In this document: in pieces, positions 35,419-43,274 of the stretch | Numbering within the stretch: the stretch's first letter is position 1 | How the letters are laid out: each line of letters opens with the position of its first letter | NCBI GenBank assembly: GCA_002729095.1 | Contig: PBWC01000045.1 | Span: forward strand, 23,519 to 66,792 | From: Methanobacteriota archaeon | GTDB lineage: Archaea > Thermoplasmatota > Poseidoniia > Poseidoniales > Poseidoniaceae | DNA length: 43,274 nt | Direction of reading: 5' to 3' | Made by a program: the position numbers and the translations under genes | The notes under the pieces: generated by a model | Told to the model about the DNA's origin: nothing | Database searches by the model: none | The model's input: the letters and a program-made list of their open reading frames with translations, nothing else

Positions 35419-37731
35419 TTGTTCATGCGCAAGCATAGCATGCCTATTCTATTACTGGTTCTTATACTAGGAATGGGTCTTGCTAGTTCAGTTTCTGCTT
35501 TTGAAGAACCAGTTTATGAAGCAGGATATGTCGATTGGGAAATAAATCCTATTGAAAGGCTATATGTTGAAGGATTGGATGAAACAGAAGCTGTTTTACA
35601 AAGACAAAAATCGGATAATGCTCCGGGCGGCATAAGCGTCAATTCTGGATTCAGCGGTCAGATTTTAAATCTCAATAGCGAACCAATACAAAATGGATTT
35701 AGTGCAACTGTGAACATGAGCGTCTTCTTTTCTGTATATTTAGACCAAGGCGCTGGCCCACAAACCTGTGTTAGAGAAGAGCAATTCAACTTAGATGGAA
35801 CAACTACTCTAATTTACTCTGTTGATGCAGGAGGAGTTCCGGTTTACGATTCTGTCATAACTCAAGTTGTAGATAAAGTAAATTCTAACGAGGCTATGAA
35901 TTTCTCTGGCGAACTAAATGAAATCAACTTAACTATGCAAGAAGGAGATGTTTTTACCCTCACAGTTTCAGTCGAACATCAATGTACTGCTAGAGCCAGA
36001 GTTCAATGGGGTGCTCTGGAGCAAAATGGTGGTGGAATTCTAATCAAAGGCGAGATATACGAACCTAAAGGAAAAATCATTGTAGATGAGTCGAGAAGAG
36101 CGCACGTAGAATTTGAACCATTATTCCCATGGGGTGGCGATGACGTAAAAGAAGTGAAGTGGGAAATTTGGGGGCCGCTTGAAGATTACGAAAGAACACC
36201 ATATAGTCTAGAAGGTATGATGGAAAACTCTATTGGAAGAACCATGACAATTAGAGAGATAGATGAAAACCAGTCTTTATGGACTTGGTCAGGACAAAAT
36301 GAATTGACTCCAGGATTGACAAACCTACAATTCTGTATTACCACAATTTCTGGAGATTCAAATAGTCAATGTCATGCATTCGGTATAATCAAATTTGACG
36401 TTGAAAGAGATAACCAAGGATTTGCCAATGCTAAACTATTCCTTACTTTGTCTTGTTTTGTTGCTCTTGGAATTTTCCTATGGAATATTTTCAACCAGGG
36501 ATTGATGCTACCTCTACCTATTTTGGGTGCTTTAATTGTTATGACGTTGTTATTTATTCCAACAGTATTTGATCAAGCCAACTTAGGAGCAGATGCAGCT
36601 ATTGATGAAAATACAAGAGTGAGTAATTCTGAATTAATCGACGAGAATGGTGAAACATTCACCATTTCGGAACTAATTGACGGAAAGGATGCGCTTGTAA
36701 TTGGAATTGGTCTTCCAGCATCTGAAAATCTTGTCGACCAATCCAATCAATTTAATCTGACAATCGAGCATTTCGGTGAAGATATAGCGGTAATTCACAT
36801 TCTATCTGGAATGGATCCCTTGTCTAGTGACATTACTCAACTCAAACAACAAATAAATTCATCATGGCCCATTTTAATAGATACTGACGAAGCTTTTGCC
36901 AGTGGTTTACCTAATGGTGTTTCTGATTCTGTTGTTGTTGTTGACCCTGCTATGCATGTTACATACAGTAAAGCACCTGTAGCATTTTCTAAGGAGATAA
37001 TTGAATCGATTGAAGATATTTCCTCGGGAGGAAGTCAGAATTCCGGAGCCTACTTCAGTCTTCTATTGGGACCTGGATTGTTCTTGATTTTCCTAGCATT
37101 GCCAAGAGAAGATTGGACACCGCCTGAAAAACCGCTACCACCAGGAACATTATGGGCTTCTATAGTTGGTGCATCAGCACTAGGAATATTTGTTGTTAAT
37201 CTACCACTGTTAATCGCTACATTATTACCAATAAGTAGTAATATTTTATTTTGGATTGATATTGTAATCATGTTATGGTTTGTTGAGATGAGTTTCGTTA
37301 CTGCCAGAAAAGGAAAGCCATTTGAGGCCACTATTTTAGCCAAATCATTACATAAATTATTCCCCGAATCCTTCCAAAACTGGAGACCTCTAGAGGATAT
37401 GGAAAGGGACGTTTTACTAGGAATTTGGTTTGCTTGGTTCGGAATTCTAGCATTCCCAGCACTATTTACGCAAGGAATTGGCGCCTCTATGCTAAGTGGT
37501 GTTGGAGGAATTTTTGGCGGATTAATTAATCTAATTTTATACCTATTCCTAGGAGGGCTCTCGATTCTATTGCTTAGATTAATTGCTGCAATTGGGGGTC
37601 CAATATCGAGAGTATTTGGAAGATACGGGGCTGAATCATTTACTCAATTTGTTGGTTGGTGTCTAGTACCTATTTCATTATGGGTAACTACTAATGTAAT
37701 TATTACTAGTTCTCTATTTGGTATAGCTTAA
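35419..37731 (+). CDS. Secreted/membrane protein with extracellular domain, thioredoxin/redoxin-like middle domain and polytopic C-terminus (Yip1-like?)
   Basis: Signal peptide SMPILLLVLILGMGLASSVSA; GKDALVIGIGLPASENLVDQ..IAVIHILSG..WPILIDTDEAFASGLPNGVSDSVVVVDPAMHVTYSK; several C-terminal TMs. Confidence 0.7.
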   Translation: MFMRKHSMPILLLVLILGMGLASSVSAFEEPVYEAGYVDWEINPIERLYVEGLDETEAVLQRQKSDNAPGGISVNSGFSGQILNLNSEPIQNGFSATVNMSVFFSVYLDQGAGPQTCVREEQFNLDGTTTLIYSVDAGGVPVYDSVITQVVDKVNSNEAMNFSGELNEINLTMQEGDVFTLTVSVEHQCTARARVQWGALEQNGGGILIKGEIYEPKGKIIVDESRRAHVEFEPLFPWGGDDVKEVKWEIWGPLEDYERTPYSLEGMMENSIGRTMTIREIDENQSLWTWSGQNELTPGLTNLQFCITTISGDSNSQCHAFGIIKFDVERDNQGFANAKLFLTLSCFVALGIFLWNIFNQGLMLPLPILGALIVMTLLFIPTVFDQANLGADAAIDENTRVSNSELIDENGETFTISELIDGKDALVIGIGLPASENLVDQSNQFNLTIEHFGEDIAVIHILSGMDPLSSDITQLKQQINSSWPILIDTDEAFASGLPNGVSDSVVVVDPAMHVTYSKAPVAFSKEIIESIEDISSGGSQNSGAYFSLLLGPGLFLIFLALPREDWTPPEKPLPPGTLWASIVGASALGIFVVNLPLLIATLLPISSNILFWIDIVIMLWFVEMSFVTARKGKPFEATILAKSLHKLFPESFQNWRPLEDMERDVLLGIWFAWFGILAFPALFTQGIGASMLSGVGGIFGGLINLILYLFLGGLSILLLRLIAAIGGPISRVFGRYGAESFTQFVGWCLVPISLWVTTNVIITSSLFGIA

Positions 37732-37766
37732 CAACTTTAACTAACATTGAAGTAAATTTTTGAAAT

Positions 37767-38684
37767 ATGAACCAGTTACAGACTATGTGGAGTATTAGTA
37801 GGAGAAAATCATTGATTAATTGTCCAAGAGAATATGTTTTAAGATATTCAAGTAACCAAACCCAATACAATAAACAGAATATTAAATCTAACAAAAAATC
37901 ATTAGAAGATATTCTTGTAACCTGTTTACGAGAAGTAATGATTGAGAGATTGGAAGACCAGAAAAATGGAATAATTTGGTCTAAAAAAATGATTCTGCTT
38001 AAACTTAAAATGAGTCTGGAATTTGAAATAGGCAAAAAGGGGCTAGCGAAAATAAAAGCCTCGCTTCCTAAGTTTTTTGATAACCTAATTTTGAGTGCAA
38101 AGAAACAATTAGAATTGTTATGGAATACTAACATATTTCGTAGAATAAGTAATTCAAAAATAAAAAGATGGTCTTGTCTAGATAGAAAAAAATCGGCACC
38201 TAACGAGCATATAGACATTTATTGTTCGCCAGACCTAGTTTTTCAGATTCAGAAAAAGTGGAATCTACTAAGGATAGATTTTCTCGGAGAAAAATCAAAT
38301 TATTTCGAAGATTTAGAAGCACTAGCAATGGTAAATTGGTCGATTGAGAATGGTAATTTACCTGATTTAATAGACAAATTCCAGGTGCACGTATTGAAAT
38401 TTAGAAACGGAAAATGGCTATATCAAAAGTTCATACCTAACAAAAATCTATTGCAGCAATCCAAACAGTTATTGGAAAAGGATGTAATTCAAATGAATAA
38501 TTTGGTTGAAAAAATGGGACCAATGAAAAATTTATCTTTAATTCCACTGTCAAACAACCCTCATTTTTGTAAAAAATGTAGTTTCAAAAAATCATGTCCT
38601 GCAAAAAATGGTTTGGAAAAGGCAAAAAATGAGCAGTTTTTGTTGGAGTATAACTTAGTCAAGGAAAGGTTCTTGTCAAATTAA
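37767..38684 (+). CDS. PD-(D/E)XK/Cas4-RecB-like protein with four-Cys Fe-S signature (possibly degenerate nuclease)
   Basis: N-terminal SLINCPREYVLRYS and C-terminal HFCKKCSFKKSCPAKNG (1+3 Cys as in Cas4/AddB); core PDLVF..LLRIDFLGEKSNYFEDLEALAMVNW. Confidence 0.6.
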   Translation: MNQLQTMWSISRRKSLINCPREYVLRYSSNQTQYNKQNIKSNKKSLEDILVTCLREVMIERLEDQKNGIIWSKKMILLKLKMSLEFEIGKKGLAKIKASLPKFFDNLILSAKKQLELLWNTNIFRRISNSKIKRWSCLDRKKSAPNEHIDIYCSPDLVFQIQKKWNLLRIDFLGEKSNYFEDLEALAMVNWSIENGNLPDLIDKFQVHVLKFRNGKWLYQKFIPNKNLLQQSKQLLEKDVIQMNNLVEKMGPMKNLSLIPLSNNPHFCKKCSFKKSCPAKNGLEKAKNEQFLLEYNLVKERFLSN

Positions 38685-39358
38685 GAGGATAAATCGTCCA
38701 AAACTGCGTTGACATCCTCTGCTTTTGTAACTCCACTAGCGAGAAGGACTCCTTCAGCGCCCAATTCTATCGCTTTTCGAACATCTGAACCATTTTTCAC
38801 ACCTGCTCCACAAAGAACTCTAACATTCGAATTAACAGATTTAACCGCTTTTACGGTGTCTGTAACAATTGAAGGATCGGCAGTTGTCACAGAAATATCT
38901 CCGCCAATTAATTCTGGAGGTTCGACAGCAATAAAAGTAGGATTCAGTTTTGCTAACTCAATTGCTTCACTTACATCCGCTGCACAGGCACATATAGGGA
39001 AGTCACTTGGAAGCATTTCCATTAGCTCCTTGACATGTTTAATACTAACCTTATGCTCTGCATGATTGATTATTGTCCCTACTGCTCCACGATAAATAGC
39101 TGATTCCGGTTCAAGCCATCCAGTATAACTTCCTTTACCGACTGGGTCAAGATGCTGAGACCAAACCTCTAAATTTGTGGAATTTGATGCTATGGAATGT
39201 AGGTCAAAAGCAGAAACTACTGCAATCATTCTAAAATTTCTATTTGTGAATTTTTCCATTGAGGCTGCAAGATCTTCAGCAGATTGACCACTTGCTGATT
39301 CATAGGTTTTGAAATTCACAACTATCAATGGTTTGTCCATAAATTTGGCATAAAGCAT
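38681..39358 (-). CDS. tpiA: Triosephosphate isomerase, archaeal type
   Basis: IVVNFKTYESASG; AVEPPELIGG; VRVLCGAGVKNGSDVRKAIELGAEGVLLASGV. Confidence 0.95.
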   Translation of the reverse strand: MLYAKFMDKPLIVVNFKTYESASGQSAEDLAASMEKFTNRNFRMIAVVSAFDLHSIASNSTNLEVWSQHLDPVGKGSYTGWLEPESAIYRGAVGTIINHAEHKVSIKHVKELMEMLPSDFPICACAADVSEAIELAKLNPTFIAVEPPELIGGDISVTTADPSIVTDTVKAVKSVNSNVRVLCGAGVKNGSDVRKAIELGAEGVLLASGVTKAEDVNAVLDDLSS

Positions 39359-39392
39359 TTACATTTTAGTTCTTCCATCAAAAAATAAATTT

Positions 39393-40397
39393 TCAATCGA
39401 TTAATGGCCATTTACTATCTGTGAGAACTGTATCATCAGGTATTGTTGAATTATGATTTATTATTGAATTAGAAATTATACAATTCTTACCAACAACCAC
39501 ATTGTTACCTATCAAACTGGATTGCAGATGAACATTTGAAGAAATTTTACTTCCTGATAAAATTGTAGAATTCTCAATCTTGGATTTCTTAATATCTGTA
39601 TTCTTTTCAATCATTGAGTTTGATATTATTGAACCTAACTCGACTTTACTATTTGGGCTTTCAAACCACGATTTACCACAAATCTCTCCACTTGTAAATC
39701 TATTATTTTCAATACATGTTCGAACTGCATCACACCAAGATTTACTTGTTCCTGAATCGATAAAGAAACCGCTAAAGGGTAAGCCATTTAGTAATCTGTC
39801 TTCAGCTAAATGAGGAAATACTTGCCTTTCTATAGAATTTTTACCTGAAGGAATATAATCAAAAATGTCTTCTTCAAAGATATATGAACCTGCATTAATT
39901 AAATTTGAAAAAACTTCATCAGGTTTGGGTTTTTCCTTGAATTTAGTAATTTTTGATTCTTTATCTAATCCAACAATTCCGAATCTAGAAGGATCCTTTA
40001 CATTCCACAGTCCTAAGGAACCTATTCCTCCGTTTGATCTATGCAAATTAAGTAAATCTTCAACATTTAGGGAGGAAATTATGTCTCCATTAAAGCAAGC
40101 AAATGTGCCACTGACAACATCACTACAATTTCCTAATGCACCTCCTGTACCAAGTGGTTTTTCTTCTGGAACAATTGTAATGTCAAAATCAAAATGTGAA
40201 TCTGAAAAATATTTTTTTATTTGGTCTACTTTATACCCCCCAGCAACAACCACTTCATCGATTAAATTGTTTGGGACAGCTGAAATTACCTGCTCGAGTA
40301 GAGTTTTGTCCAGCATAGGAAGAAGGGGCTTTGGAATTTCTTGCGTCCATGGACGAAGCCGTGAACCGATTCCTCCAGCAAGAACAACTACCTGCAT
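39393..40397 (-). CDS. NDP-sugar pyrophosphorylase / sugar-1-phosphate nucleotidyltransferase with left-handed beta-helix C-terminus
   Basis: VVLAGGIGSRLRPWTQEIPKPLLPMLDK; GTGGALGNC; hexapeptide-like C-terminal repeats. Confidence 0.93.
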   Translation of the reverse strand: MQVVVLAGGIGSRLRPWTQEIPKPLLPMLDKTLLEQVISAVPNNLIDEVVVAGGYKVDQIKKYFSDSHFDFDITIVPEEKPLGTGGALGNCSDVVSGTFACFNGDIISSLNVEDLLNLHRSNGGIGSLGLWNVKDPSRFGIVGLDKESKITKFKEKPKPDEVFSNLINAGSYIFEEDIFDYIPSGKNSIERQVFPHLAEDRLLNGLPFSGFFIDSGTSKSWCDAVRTCIENNRFTSGEICGKSWFESPNSKVELGSIISNSMIEKNTDIKKSKIENSTILSGSKISSNVHLQSSLIGNNVVVGKNCIISNSIINHNSTIPDDTVLTDSKWPLID

Positions 40398-40439
40398 AAA
40401 TCAGGCTGATATTAGTCGCCTTTCAAATAATGCGGTGAT

Positions 40440-40562
40440 TTATGATTCTGGAGGCTGTTCAACAGAGTCTTTCTCTTTTTCATTCGGATCTGAGTAATCA
40501 ATCCCACAACTACGACAAACCATATTTTCGTCCCAGTCACACTGTCTTCTACATCCGGTCAT
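40440..40562 (-). CDS. 40-aa zinc-ribbon-like microprotein
   Basis: MTGCRRQCDWDENMVCRSCGIDYSDPNEKEKDSVEQPPES; CX3C-X7-CX2C; directly downstream of the redoxin gene; below the ORF-track cutoff. Confidence 0.6.
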   Translation of the reverse strand: MTGCRRQCDWDENMVCRSCGIDYSDPNEKEKDSVEQPPES

Positions 40563-40570
40563 ATTTACAC

Positions 40571-41113
40571 CTAAACTTTCCATTTAACCGAACAGCCTAT
40601 AGATTCTGTAAATCCAATCTCGGGCTTATCACCGTTAAGCAATGAATCAATAGCGTCTCTCAACTCGTTAGTACTAACTTTATTAGGATCTTTAGGAGAG
40701 TCATCCATTCGTCCACTGTAGATCAATTTTCTGTTTGAATTGAACAAAAAGAATTCTGGAGTCCTCTTTGCTCCAAATCTATGTGCAATTTCTTGGGTTT
40801 CGTCAAATAAATAAGGGTAAGGCATTCCTTTTTCGGCTCTTTTCACCATATTTTCATATGAATCTGAAGCATATACGCTGGCATCGTTGGAATTAATCCC
40901 AACGAATCCTATTGAATTAGAATTTGCGTATTGTGATATTTGGTTAATTCTTTCAATGCTTGCGATAACATAAGGACAGTGATTACATTCGAAAACAACA
41001 ATCAATCCATTTTCACCGAAATAGTCACTCGAATTTACGTATTCGCCCCCGAGGGATTTGTTCGCATTTAGCAGGTTAAACTCAGGTACACCATCACCTA
41101 AACTTATCGACAT
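40571..41113 (-). CDS. Thioredoxin-fold peroxiredoxin-like (AhpC/TSA-type) protein
   Basis: LIVVFECNHCPYVIASIERIN..KRTPEFFLFNSNRKLIYSGRMDDSP..GCSVKWK. Confidence 0.88.
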   Translation of the reverse strand: MSISLGDGVPEFNLLNANKSLGGEYVNSSDYFGENGLIVVFECNHCPYVIASIERINQISQYANSNSIGFVGINSNDASVYASDSYENMVKRAEKGMPYPYLFDETQEIAHRFGAKRTPEFFLFNSNRKLIYSGRMDDSPKDPNKVSTNELRDAIDSLLNGDKPEIGFTESIGCSVKWKV

Positions 41114-41157
41114 AGGTTGGGCTACCTCTCAATGGTTAAAATTTCTTGTATATATTT

Positions 41158-41835
41158 TCAAAAAATTGGCCCTGTAATAAAACCAGCAATAATCACAATA
41201 CTTGAAGCTATTACGATAAGAATATTATCATCAATTACACCAAATTCATATCTTTCCACGAAAGAAGCAACAGATGCTGAAATTAGGCCCCATACGGGTA
41301 TTGATGGGTCAACAGAATTGCCAATAAAAAATCCCAATGGCAGACATACAATTGCCATTCCCAAATTACCCCAAGCACTTTTTGTTCTTTTTTTGAACAA
41401 TTTATTTCTTATAATTCCAGTAACACCGTCTCCAAATGCCATATATAGTGATGGAAGAATTGCTAACCATGGTTCATTTGTGTATTCCCAAATCAAGTAT
41501 ACTGATGTACCTAACATCAAAGCAAAGGTTGCATCATTGACGTTTTGTTCTGTTTGCATCCACCATAATCTTCTATCAAGAAGGTGAGTACTAAGTAGAG
41601 CAAAAAAACCCAATATTCCGCCGATTAATGGCCATATGGGGCTTTCAAAAACAATTGGAGAAAGAATAATTGGAACTCCTCCTGCAAGCATGTGTGCAAT
41701 CTTACGATTATAGTAAACAGCAACCATATTTTCACTACCATTCTTGACCATGTATGAATGGACTGGTTTAATGGCAAAAACAATCAATATTGACCACAAT
41801 CCGAGTACAAAAAACCAAACTAGATCACTTTCCAT
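41158..41835 (-). CDS. Dolichol/phytol/DAG kinase-like membrane protein (SEC59/VTE5-like)
   Basis: RKIAHMLAGGVPI; LYMAFGDGVTGIIRNKLFKKRTKSAWGNLGMAIVCL; VERYEFGVIDDNILI. Confidence 0.75.
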   Translation of the reverse strand: MESDLVWFFVLGLWSILIVFAIKPVHSYMVKNGSENMVAVYYNRKIAHMLAGGVPIILSPIVFESPIWPLIGGILGFFALLSTHLLDRRLWWMQTEQNVNDATFALMLGTSVYLIWEYTNEPWLAILPSLYMAFGDGVTGIIRNKLFKKRTKSAWGNLGMAIVCLPLGFFIGNSVDPSIPVWGLISASVASFVERYEFGVIDDNILIVIASSIVIIAGFITGPIF

Positions 41836-41965
41836 GGTACATGCTTGTTAATTAAGCGTTTAGTGGTTGAGGTTATATCTAGATATTTTTTATGAATTCA
41901 TAAAATATTGAATTGAATCAAAGTATTCAAAGACGGTCTTTTTCTGGAGGTATTTGGAGAGACAC

Positions 41966-43174
41966 ATGAACATACATGAATATCAAGGAAAATCGCTACT
42001 CAAGTCAAATGGTGTACCTGTATTGGAAGGCGTTCATTGTACATCTGTGGAACAGGCTGTTGATGCGTATGACAAGTTAGGGTCAAAAATAGTTGCTGTA
42101 AAATCTCAAATCCATGCTGGTGGAAGAGGAAAGGGTACTCTTTACAATCCTGAAACCAGAGAGCATATTATGGATGGAGGTGTGAAAATTGCATTTTCAA
42201 AAGAGGACGTAGAAACATATGCATCAAATATTTTAGGAAATTTATTGGTAACAATCCAAACCGGAGATGAAGGAAAGGTAGTCAACAATTTATACATCGA
42301 ATCTGGTTGTGAAATTGCCCATGAATATTATCTCGCTTTACTCGTTGACAGGGATAACAAGTCGGTTATGATTATGGCATCAACTGAAGGCGGGATGGAT
42401 ATTGAAGATGTTGCTCACAACACTCCTGAACTAATTCACAAAGTATCAGTAGATCCTAATTCTGGACTTCTCGGATTTCAAAAGAGAGATTTAGGGATGG
42501 CACTAGGTCTTTCTGGTACTGCACTAAAATCATTTTTCAAGATGCTGGGGAGTATGTATAATATGTTTGTAAGTAATGATTGTGCAATGGTTGAAATTAA
42601 CCCGCTGGTAAAAACGGCTGATGACCAGATAATCGCACTTGATTCAAAAATTTCATTTGATGAGAATGCAGAATTTAGACATAAAAACTGGGATGAACTG
42701 AGAGATTTATCCGAAGAAGAAGACGTGGAAATTAGAGCGAAGGAAACCGGCCTTTCATATGTCAAGCTCGATGGAAATATTGGTTGTTTAGTTAACGGAG
42801 CTGGATTAGCAATGGCTACAATGGATGTAATCAAGTTATACGGCGGAGAGCCTGCAAACTTCCTAGACGTAGGAGGAGGGGCTAATGAAGAGCAAGTCAA
42901 GACCGCCTTTTCAATTATTCTTGAAGACCCTAACGTCAAAGGAATCTTGGTAAATATTTTCGGTGGAATAATGAGATGTGATATTATTGCCCGGGGGGTA
43001 ATCGCTGCTACTGAAGCATTATCTCTTGAAGTTCCTTTAGTAGTCCGTTTAGCAGGAACTAATGTCGACGAGGGTAAGAAAATTCTAGCCGCTTCCACAC
43101 TAAATATTCATCCTGCAGACGACTTAGCAGAAGGTGCGCAAAAGATAGTTTCTCTAATTGGAGGTGAGGCTTGA
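41966..43174 (+). CDS. sucC: Succinyl-CoA synthetase (ADP/GDP-forming) beta subunit
   Basis: [60 protein letters not shown] track uses an upstream TTG at 41954. Confidence 0.97.
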   Translation: MNIHEYQGKSLLKSNGVPVLEGVHCTSVEQAVDAYDKLGSKIVAVKSQIHAGGRGKGTLYNPETREHIMDGGVKIAFSKEDVETYASNILGNLLVTIQTGDEGKVVNNLYIESGCEIAHEYYLALLVDRDNKSVMIMASTEGGMDIEDVAHNTPELIHKVSVDPNSGLLGFQKRDLGMALGLSGTALKSFFKMLGSMYNMFVSNDCAMVEINPLVKTADDQIIALDSKISFDENAEFRHKNWDELRDLSEEEDVEIRAKETGLSYVKLDGNIGCLVNGAGLAMATMDVIKLYGGEPANFLDVGGGANEEQVKTAFSIILEDPNVKGILVNIFGGIMRCDIIARGVIAATEALSLEVPLVVRLAGTNVDEGKKILAASTLNIHPADDLAEGAQKIVSLIGGEA

Positions 43175-43274
43175 TGGCTATTTGGATTGAAGAAAACGCT
43201 AAAGTTTTGGTTCAAGGAATAACTGGAAAGCAAGGACAGTTCCACGCTGATAAAATGGTTGAATATGGAACAAA
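43174..43274 (+). CDS. sucD: Succinyl-CoA synthetase alpha subunit (partial, runs off the right edge)
   Basis: TGATG overlap with sucC stop; [33 protein letters not shown]. Confidence 0.95.
   Translation, partial: MAIWIEENAKVLVQGITGKQGQFHADKMVEYGT

Noticed and set aside
37706-38218. 170-aa minus-strand ORF
   Set aside because: Fully antisense to the Cas4-like gene; Leu/Phe-rich low-complexity reading of AT-rich sense codons.
39865-40497. 210-aa plus-strand ORF
   Set aside because: Antisense to the nucleotidyltransferase gene, Ser/Pro-rich shadow translation.
42478-43098. 206-aa minus-strand ORF
   Set aside because: Antisense to sucC; shadow ORF with no domain.

Overview
The window looks like a gene-dense, AT-rich archaeal chromosome segment. 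It is most consistent with marine Group II / Poseidoniales-type Euryarchaeota; that assignment is my inference from the gene content and RNA features. The central block is an apparently complete protoporphyrin-dependent heme pathway: hemA, hemCD fusion, hemB, hemL, hemE, hemF and a HemY/HemG-like oxidase on the minus strand, with convergent hemH. Other recognisable genes: an OYE-type flavin oxidoreductase, a photolyase/cryptochrome of (6-4)/animal type, an EF-hand/Tudor-like protein divergent from a very large TSP3-repeat surface protein, an MMPL/RND exporter, msrA, an ALDH4A1-like P5C dehydrogenase, a DsrE-like protein, a PrsW-like protease, DUF92/VTE6-like and VTE5/dolichol-kinase-like proteins, a Cas4/RecB-like 4-Cys protein, tpiA, an NDP-sugar pyrophosphorylase and sucCD. 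The most interesting signals lie outside the ORF track. (i) A tRNA-Trp(CCA) contains a 110-nt intron that folds as a box C/D guide RNA; its two 12-nt guides match C34 and U39 of the same tRNA under the N+5 rule. (ii) An unannotated intergenic box C/D sRNA lies at ~32.53-32.60 kb. (iii) A 35-aa eL41-like ribosomal microprotein ORF sits directly upstream of tRNA-Trp. (iv) A 40-aa CX3C/CX2C microprotein was missed. All assignments come from reading the sequence; no searches were run.
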